Positions 52,125-61,500 of a stretch of DNA of 64,000 nucleotides are shown piece by piece (the first letter of the stretch is position 1; every line of letters begins with the position of its first letter). Source of the DNA: Selenomonadaceae bacterium (GTDB lineage Bacteria; Bacillota; Negativicutes; Selenomonadales; Selenomonadaceae). Under the pieces are notes generated by a model. That model saw only the letters and a program-made list of their open reading frames with translations, was not told where the DNA came from and searched no databases. The translations under genes were made by a program, and so were the position numbers. The DNA is taken from positions 79,537-143,536 of the forward strand of contig JAFXQM010000018.1 in assembly GCA_017527075.1 (NCBI GenBank). The letters run 5' to 3'.

Positions 52125-52488
52125 GATACGTCACACTCGACCCCGGCGTCTCGCACACCTTGACCGCCTTGAGCTTCGCCGCGCCCGCGAATATCTCCGA
52201 ACTTTTCAGCCGCTCGTAAATCTGCCGCGCCAAATTCTCCGCCGTCGGATTCTCGCTCGCGAACTGAGGCAACTCGTTCAAAAATCTGTGGTCGTATTCT
52301 TCCAAAACTTTTTTCAACTCCGCCTTCAAGATTCTGAAGTCCATGAGCATGCCCAGCCCGTCCAAATTTTCTCCGGCCACCACCGCCTTAACTTCCCAGT
52401 TGTGCCCGTGCAGCCTGGCGCACTTGCCCGCGTATCCGTCGATAAAATGTGCCGCCTCAAACGCCGCCTTTACCTCTATCTCGTACAT
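52117..52488 (-). CDS. queD: 6-carboxytetrahydropterin synthase
   Basis: QueD converts dihydroneopterin triphosphate to 6-carboxytetrahydropterin. The product (123 residues) has zinc ligands His14, His27 and His29 (AAHFIDGY; ARLHGHNW), the catalytic Cys23, and CETPGSSVTY at the end. I start at ATG 52488, which has GGAGGAAAGACC upstream. The pair follows the giant gene after a terminator. Confidence 0.95.
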   Translation of the reverse strand: MYEIEVKAAFEAAHFIDGYAGKCARLHGHNWEVKAVVAGENLDGLGMLMDFRILKAELKKVLEEYDHRFLNELPQFASENPTAENLARQIYERLKSSEIFAGAAKLKAVKVCETPGSSVTYHE

Positions 52489-52507
52489 GGTCTTTCCTCC
52501 TCGCAAA

Positions 52508-52549
52508 GAAAAAGGAGTTAGGATTCAGAATTCCCTAAATCCTAACTCC
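52508..52549 (-). terminator. Heptamer-built terminator of the giant gene
   Basis: On minus, GGAGTTAGGATT (complement of 52538-52549) pairs perfectly with AATCCTAACTCC (complement of 52514-52525) and is followed by TTTTTC. The arms are TTAGGAN heptamers like those at 40843 and 42436. Confidence 0.8.
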
Positions 52550-52570
52550 CAAATCCTAAATCCTAATCAC

Positions 52571-55500
52571 TTACTTTTGATTCCATTCGCCCGTCGCGCG
52601 GTTAATCGTGTAAGTTGAGCCGTCCGCCAGGCGATAATCCAGATTCGCTGTGGACTGAATCTCCAGCGTGGAGCCGTCCGCCATCTCCAGATACGCGCCG
52701 CCCTCCGTGATGTCCGCGCGGATGACGTCGTCGTAGAAGATGTCCTCCAAGCTGACCAGGTCTCCGTCGTGCGCGCCTTGGATGACGTCGTGTCCTTCGC
52801 CCGCGCCGAAGAAGAATGTATTTTGACCCGCGCCGCCGACCAGCGTGTCGTTCGAGCCGGTGTAGCCGCCCCAAATGCTGTTGGAGCCCGTGCCGCCGAT
52901 TATCAGGTTGTCGTTCTCGCCGCCTGCCAAAATATTTCGTCCGTCGGCTGCCGAGGCGTCCAGCACTCCGAATTCGCCGTCGTACATCGTGCCGTGATAT
53001 TCCAGCTTGTCGTCGCTCATCCAGATTTCCACGTCGCCGAAGCCCGCGCCCACTTGCATTGTCGATTTGTTCGCCGCGCCCACGTAGCAATTAGTGAACC
53101 CGTCGTATTGCACAACGTCGTCGACCTTGGCAATCAAATCGTTGTTCAGGCGGAAACTCTGCCCCTTTGCATTTGCCAGCGTCAAATAATCGTCCGCGCT
53201 GTTGTTTATGCCGATGAGCACGTCGTTGCCGCGCAGATATGTACTCGTCACGCCGCTGTTGTCGTCAATCATAACTCTGTCCGCGTTGACGTCGGAAGTG
53301 CCCGCCATGAAGTCAAAGTTGGTTATCGTGTCGCGTCCGTCGCCAGGCTCGTAGTAGAAAGTCGTCGCGCCTTGCTTGTCCGCGCTCGTGTTGCCGCGCA
53401 GCAGGTCGTGACCCGCGTTGCCCCAAATGCTCGCCGAACCCGTGCCTGCCTCCAGAGTGTCCGCGCCCGTCGACCCGATGAGTGTCGTTAAGCCTGCGCC
53501 GCCCGTCACCTTGTTGATTCCGTTCAGCTGAACCGCGCGTCCGTCCAGAGTGCCGCCCGATTCGTTCAAGTTCATTTCGACCGCGCCCGTGTACTCGCTG
53601 AAGCTCAGCCCCTGCGCATTGCCGTAGAAGATGTCCGCGTTGTTGCCGTTGCTCACTTCGATAAGCTCGTTCTCTTTGGCGACCGCCGCGTTGTAGGTTG
53701 CCGTGCCGTCCGTGAGTTTGAGTTCGTGCGCGTAGACGTCTTCGGGCAGATTTTCAAACGTCACTCGACCGTTCGTGCCGCTGAGTACCAAGCCGTCCGT
53801 GCCGTAGCCGAACGTCGCGTCCGTCAGGTTGCGAATCAAAATGTTGTCGTCCGAGCCCGCGAAGCCCTCCGAGAAATTGTGCACCACGTTGGAGCCGCCG
53901 CCGTTTAGGACAATCGTCGCGCCCGTCGGTGAGGTTCTGCGCAACGTTTCGTCGGTCAGGTAAATCTGATTCGTGCCGGTGCCGCCGTCGATATAATCTC
54001 CGCCGCCGCCGAGAATCGTATCGTCGCCGCTGCCGCCCGTGATGGATGAACCGCCGCTCTTTTGAGTGTCGTCGCTGCTCTCGGCGTAATTGCCCTTGAG
54101 CAACCAGTTGTCATTCGAGTCGCTCTTATCGAGCGTGCCGCCCGCCGTGTGCGTGAAGCCGACCGCCTGCCGCTGCCCGTGCGCGTTGTACAGGTTGCCG
54201 CTCGTCTCGCCCACTCTGTCAGCCGCCGCGTCGTAGGTTACAATCGCGTCGCCCAAAGTCATCGTGCCGTCGCCGAACTTGATGTCATTCGATTTGACCG
54301 CGCCGATTATGTCGCTGTAATCGTAAGTGCGAACCGCCGCGTTGTCGCCGTTGTAATTTTCCAGAGTGACTCTGCCCGCCGTGGGAATGATGAGCGTGGA
54401 GCCGGTGTCGCTGAGTTCAACATCAGCCGAGGCACCGTGCCTGACGACGACCGAATCGCCGCCCGCGCCCGTCTGAACTTTTGCGTTAACGTTCGGGCTG
54501 TCGATAACCGCCAAATCATTTTCGCCGCTCAAATCGACATCAACACTGCCGCCGGCCGTCGAGGGAATGTAAACGGGATTTTCTCCGCGCGCCAGAACTT
54601 TTTCGGCGTCGGTCTTCTCGGTTATCGGCGGGTCGGACGGGTCAATCTTATACGCGCCGTCGTAATTGGCAGTGACGGAATCGCCGCCCTGCAAAGTGAT
54701 TTGCTTGCCGTTGACGTCGTAAACGCCGCCCTTGCCGACAGCCAGCGTTGCGTCCTTGTCCACGCCGCTGATGATTGAACCGTTGCCGCTGACGTATGCG
54801 CCGTCCTCGTCGCCTTCGAGCGTGTAAGCAATGCCGTTGATTGTCGAGTTGCCTTCGGGGATTCTGAGCGTGGCGTTTCCGAAGTCGCCATTAACCTCGG
54901 AGCCGTCTTCCATGCCCGTGATGTCCGTAATCTTGTCGCCGTCGGTGTAAATAACCAAATCGTCGCCAATCGCGTTGACTGTGTCGCCGTTGAGAGTTTT
55001 GCCCGAAGCGTCGCCGCCGCTGATTGAGCCCGAATAATTGTCGAAGCCTTTGACGTGGGATTGACTGTTGGTGAGGAAGTCGAATGTCGCGTCGAGTGTG
55101 TCGTTGAGAGTGTAGGCTTTGTCGGGGAAGGTAAAGGTTCCGTTCTCGGCGGTGGTGATTCGCATGTCGGGCGCGCTGTTGACGGTCGCGCCGTCCGTGA
55201 GCCCGATAAGATTGGTCGTCACCTTGTCCGTGACAATCGCGTCGAGAGTGTCGGAGCCGCTGACGTTGATTGGCTTGTTGTTGATTGTCGCGTTGGTTAT
55301 GCCGTAGACTGTCGCATTGCCCAGCCCGTTAATCGAGCCGTCCGCGCCGCTTACCGATTCGATATGGCTGTCGACGATGCCGAGGCTGACGGGTTCGCTG
55401 TTGCCGCTGAGGGTAATCTTGTCGTCGCTGACGGTGAAGCCGCTCTCGTCCTGATTGACAACCAGCGAGCCGTTCTCCAAGCTTTCCACGCCCGCGACAA

Positions 55501-58500
55501 CTCCTCCGCTGTAACGGAAGGCATAATCGTCGTCGTCGGATATGGTGTAAGTCTTGCCGTTGACGGTGTAGGTGCCTTCGCGGTCCATGAGGATTTTGGA
55601 AACGCCGTTGTGAGTGCCGACCACGCTGACTTGTTCGTCGCCGATGAGCTGCACGTCGTCGCCGTTGACTTTGACGTTGGAAGTGAAGTCGCCGACGATG
55701 AGTTTCGCGCCGTCAATCGAGGCAATCGCGCCGTCGTTGTAGCCGAACGTGACGGAGGATTTGTCGTAGGAGAAAGTTTTGTCGTCGGTGGTGAGTGAGC
55801 CGACCTTATCCGTCTGGACAGTCGCGTCGTAGAGTCCGTTGACAGTGACGCCGTCGGGCGAGCCGACAGAATCGAGATTGGTTACGTCGTCATTGGCGAG
55901 GCTGACCGCGTAAAGGTCATCGTCGCCGAGGACGCGGACATTGCGTTCGCCCACGTCGAAGCCGTTGGGTTTAATGGTGACGGTGGAGGCGTCGGCAGAA
56001 TAGAAGGGTCTGTCGTCGAAGAGGACGTCGCCTTCGAGAGTGAACGCCCTGTCGTTGGTGTTGGTGACGACCGCGCCGCTCGTGACGGAGACGCCGCCCG
56101 AATTATCCATGGCAGCGGTGCCGTCCGTGCTGAAGGTCATGTCGTCGTAATTAATCGTGTCGCTCTGAGCCAAATCGAATTTCACGCCGTCGGTTATCGT
56201 CGTCGCCGAGGTCGAGCCGTTGGTTACGAAATTGACTTCGTTGACGGAATAATCGCCTGCGTTGAGCGTCAAGGAAATACCGGCGGGCGCAGAGATTTGC
56301 GCGGGCTTGTCGACGGAAAGGGAAGTGCCCTTGTCGCCCACGCCGACTTCGCAATTATTTTCGGTGGCAGTGACTTTGGTATCGCCCGCCGTGAGTGATT
56401 GAGTATTTTGGAGATTGAAAGACACACCCGCGACGTTCGTCAAAGCGTCAGCCGAAATTCCGTCGCCGCTGAACTTGGCGGTGGAACCCTGCGAGAAATT
56501 TTCCGTCCAAGTGTAATCGTCGGCGTCGGTGACGGTGAGCGCGGATTTATTCTGATTGATGACGGTGACGGGCGTGTTGTTGATGTTCGCGGCGAAATTA
56601 ATCTTGCCGTCGTCGGAAAGAGTTCTGCCGCTTGCGATGACTTTGCTGAAGCGCACGCCGGGCATAACAAGCACGTTGCCCTTTGCGTCGACGGTGACTT
56701 GGTATTCGGGGTAATCGTAATCGTGGAAGTACCATTCGTTGTCGGTCGCGTCGAAGCGGAGGATGGCATTGTCTTCGGGCGCGGTGTAGGTCGTGCCGTC
56801 GATGGTGGCGGTGGAGTTAAGGGGCATTTCATTGACGGTGGAAACGGAATTGTCCTCAACGCCGAAGGAAACGGTTGAATCGTCGGGGAGGTTGTCGAGG
56901 GTGAAAGTTTCGCCGAGGACGTGGAAGGTGCCGTTGCCCGCGCGGATTTGATAATCGGAGGCGTCGTCGGCGAGCGTGACGGTTTGCCCGTCGAGCAGTT
57001 GAATCGTGCCGCCGGAAAGTTCAATGGAAGAAACGTCGTCGACGGTGGGATAAGTGCCGGTGGCGTCGGCGAGGAAGTAGGAAGATTTATCGGAGGCAGT
57101 GACGACGAGTTGAGTTTGCGCCCCGTCAGGAGTGATTAAGGTTAAGGTGGCGTCGGCGAGGTTGTTATCGACGGAAGCGGAGACGGAATCGAGTGTGATT
57201 GAGCTGAGGGAGTTGGCTTTGTCCTTGGTTATGGAGTAAGTGCCGTCGTCGCGTGCGATTGTGCCGAAAACTTTAGTGGGATTGGAGGCGTCGTCGACGA
57301 TGGCGGCCGAGGAGCCGTCGGCAAGTGTGTCGTCGTCCACGGAAAGTGCGCCGTCCTTGGCAACAACCATGCCCGTCCAATTAGATTCGCGAGTGAGTGC
57401 ATTGAGTGTGAGCCCGTCGGAATAATCAGCGGTGCCCTTCCAGAGTTTGCCGCGCGTATCGACGAGCCCGCCTTCAGAAATTCTGTAGCGCGTGCCGTCC
57501 ACGGAGAAGTCGTCGCCGAGATTGAGAGCGTCGAGGCGGATAGATTCGTCGGAGGCAGTGACGGAGAGACCGTCGCCGTCGTGAACGGTGACAGAGTGGT
57601 CGGAGGTGGTGTTGACGGTGTCGCCCGGCGCGAGGGTAACGGTGCCCGTGGTGAGTGTGGAGGTTTCGCCGTCGGAGAGGAGCAGGAGGTCGGTGGTGCC
57701 GAGGTAAGTTTGACCGTTAGCCGCGACGTAGCCGGCAGGCGCAGTGATTTGCGTGATGAAGTCGACGTCGAGATTGGTATCGGCGGCAATGTCAACGGTG
57801 TTAATAACGTCGGAGGCAGTGCCGTTATCGGCGAGCGTGAAGTGATTAACGGGCAGGTCGGCGTCGGTCGGGATGTCAACGGTGAGCGTCGCGAGCTTAA
57901 TGGTCGGGTCGGTGGTGTTATCGAGGACGAGAGCATTGGCAGTCGCGTCGGTGAGGTCGAGTGTATCGCCGTCGGGCGCGATGAATGCAGACCAATCGTC
58001 AGCGGCGCGCAGGTCGGAAATTTCAACGGTGGTGCCCGCGAGGTTTTCGCTGATGAGGTCGTCGTTAATCAAGCCGACAGCAGATTGGGTGTAGGTGGAG
58101 CCGTCGAGCGAGAAGGAATCGCGCGCCTGAAGTCTGCCGACAGCCACGAGTACACCGTCGAACGCGGAGGCAGTGATTGAGCCGTTCACAACGCTGAGCG
58201 CAGTTGAATCGTCGGTGAAGTTGACGGAGGGGTTGGAAGAATTGAGAGTGACGGAGCCGGTGTAAAGTGTGGCACCTTCGCCGTCGGAGTGGAGTGTGAC
58301 ATCGGAGGCGGCGTTGAAGTTTACGGAATTGACAGTGACGTTGCCGGCGGGCGCAGTGACTTGGGTTTCAAAGTCGACGTTAAGATTTGCACCGCTTGCG
58401 ACGTTGACGCGTTCGATAGCCGCAGCACCTTCGCCGCCGCGCAGATTGATTCGGTGTTCGCTGACGGTGAGGTCGGCGAGTTTGGTCGTGGGAGCGGTTG

Positions 58501-61500
58501 CGCTGTCCAAGATGATGGCGTCGGAGATTGAGCCGCTGAGGTCGAGAGTGCCGCCGCTGAGCGCGAAGAAATTTTGCCACTTGGCGGAATCGAGTTTGGA
58601 AAGGTCGACGGTGCCGCCCGCCAGTTCCTCGCTGATAGTCGAGCCGTTAATCAACCCGACAGCGGACTGCGTGTAAGTTTGCCCGCCGAAAGTGAACGAA
58701 TCGCCGTTATTAACCGCCGCAAGGTCGGTGAAGTGCCCGTCAGCCGCCCGCGCCCGAATGGTGCCCGCATTGACAGCCAAAGCGGTGTCGTCGAGGGTAG
58801 CTTGAGCAGTCTGGCCGCTGCGGATAGTAATTGTGCCTCTGCGGAGTGTGGCGAGGTCGTCATCGGCGTCGATAACCAAATTGCCGCGCCCGTCGAAGGT
58901 GACTTCGTTGACAGTGGTGGTGCCGCTGGCATTGACGGTGGCAGGGAAATCAACGGTCAAAGTGTTTCCTTCGCCGAGGATAACGGTATCAATGCCGCCG
59001 TCCTCATTTTGGAGGATGAAGCCGCGGTCGTCGACGGTTAAGTTGGCCATGCGCACGGAGGGGCTGTCGACGCTGTTGCAAACGATGGCGTCTTCGGTTT
59101 GGTCGGTCAGGTCGAGGGTGCCGCCGCTTGCCGCGATAATGCGGTCGAAGTCTTCGCCGAGGTGGTAGGTGTCGGTGGTGGCCACGCGCAGCCGGTTGTT
59201 GGTCAAGTTGAGCAATCCGACGGAAGTGAGCTTAAAGTTTTCGTCGTCGATAGTGAAAGTGTCGTTCAAGGTGAGCCCGCCGACGAATGCGCCCTGTCTG
59301 TCTACGCCGACGGTCAGTTCGCCGCCCGTGGTGGTGATGGTGTTTTCGCCGACGGTAATGGGAATGTAGTTGGTCGCTTTAAGCGTCCCCGCCGTGAGGT
59401 TAATTGAATCAACGTCCGTGATATTAACTTCGTCCGTCGCGTCAATCGTAAACGCTTTGCTTGCCGTGACCGAGAATTCAGCGTCGTTAGCGGAGAGGGT
59501 GGAATCTTTGCACTCAGCCGGCAATGTAACTTTCACGCCGTCGATATGCACACTTGCAGGAATTTCATCGCCGAGCGTCAACGTGAAGTCGTCGCCCGTC
59601 TTGGTCAGCGCGCCGTAGAGCTTGCAATCTTTTTTATCGTCGGTTATGTCCACGATTAACGATTCGGGCGTCTCGGAATTGATTGTCAGTTCGCCGCCCG
59701 TCGCCTGAGTGGTCGCCTGCCATTTTTCGCCCGTCAAATCCGCCACGTCAACTTCTTTTTCCACTTCGACGTTAAGCAATTTATCGTCGGGCGAATACAA
59801 ACCAATTGCGGTCTGGACATAATTTTTCCCGAAAGTGAACGCGTCGTTGTTATTCAAACCTTCGATGTGATTGAACTTTCCGTCGGAGGCAGTCGCACGG
59901 ATTGCGCCGTTCGTGACGGTGAGCGGATTATCATCAGCGGTTGCTTGAGCCGTCGGGTTCGTCGCGTTCAGCGTAATCATGCCGCTCTGAAGGGTCGAGG
60001 AAGTTGCGGTCGCGTCGAGAACAATATCACCCCGTCCCGCGAAAGTTGCGCCGTTGACCGTCGTCGTGCCGCTGGCGTTAATCGTGGCGGGGAAGTCCAA
60101 TGTCAAAGTCCTGCCCGAACCGAGAGTGATTGAATTTATTCCGCCGTTGACCGTCTTCAAATCGAGTGCGTCGCCCGTAAATGTCAGCGTCGCCATGTGA
60201 GTGGTCGGAGCCGTCACGCTGTCGAATACAAGCGCGTCCGTCGTCTCGTCCGTCAAATTCAAACTTGAGCCGTCCGCTTGAATGATTCTCTGGAATTCTT
60301 CGCCCAAATAATAAATCGGAGTGGTGGAGGGGCGCAGCCGGTTATTGGTCGTGTCGAGCAAACCAACGCCCGTCATCTTGTAAGTCGTGCCGTTGACGGT
60401 GAATTCTTCGCCCGTATTCAAATCGCCGACGAAAATTCCTGCGTCGTCGATACCGACTGTCATCGTGCCGCTGGTCGTCGTGATTACATTTTCGCCAATC
60501 GTGACGGGAATATCATTTGTCGCCGCCAAAGTCCCCGCCGTCAGATTAATTGAATCGACGTCGGAAATATTTACCGTGTCCGTCGCGTCGATTGTGAAGT
60601 TTTTGCTGGTTTCGACGGAAAATTCGGTTTCGTTCGCGGAGAGGGTGGAGCCCTGGCACTCAGCCGGCAATGTAACTTTCACGCCGTCGAGGTGTACACT
60701 CGCGGGAATTTCGTCACCGAGCGTCAGCGTGAAGTCGTCGCCAGATTTTGTCAGCGCGCCGTAAAGTTTGCAGTCCTTTTTATCTTCCGTGATGTCCACA
60801 ACGAGTGATTCGGGCGTTTCAGAATTAATCTTGAGTTTGCCGCCGTCCGCTTGGGTGGTCGCCTGCCACTTCTCGCCCGTCAAATCTGCCACGTCAACTT
60901 CTTTTTCCACTTCGACGTTGAGCAGCTTATCGGAGGTCGAGAAGAGCCCGATTGAAGTTTTTACATAATCCTTGCCGAAGGTGAACGCGTCGTTGTTATT
61001 CAGCGCGGAAATGTTCGTAAACTTGCCCGCCGAAGCCGTCGCCCGAATTCCGTTGCCACTCACGAAGTTCAGCGCGTTATCATCGTTTGTCGCTTGTGCA
61101 GAAGAGTTGGTCGAATTCAAAGTGATTGTGCCGCTCTGCAAAGTTGAGCTGTCCGCCGTGGCGTCGAGGACAATTTCACCTCGTCCCGCGAAGGTCGCGC
61201 CGTTGACCGTGGTCGTGCCGCTGGCGTTAATCATGGCGGGGAAGTCGAGCGTCAGCGTCCGATTCGCGCCGAGCGTGATTGAATTTATTCCGCCGTTGAC
61301 CGTCTTCAAATCGAGTGCGTCGCCGTCGAAAGTGAGCGTCGCCATATGAGTGGTCGGAGCCGTCACGCTGTCGAAAACCAATGCGTCCGTCGTCTCGTCG
61401 GTGAGGTCGAGGCTTGAGCCGTCCGCCTGAATAATCCGCTGGAAAGTTTCGCCCAAATAATAAATCGGAGTGGTCGAGGCGCGGAGCCGATTGTTCGTCG

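Noticed and set aside
52489..52570. PreQ1 riboswitch before queD
   Set aside because: The short gap is fully explained by the giant-gene terminator, and no preQ1 aptamer consensus was seen.
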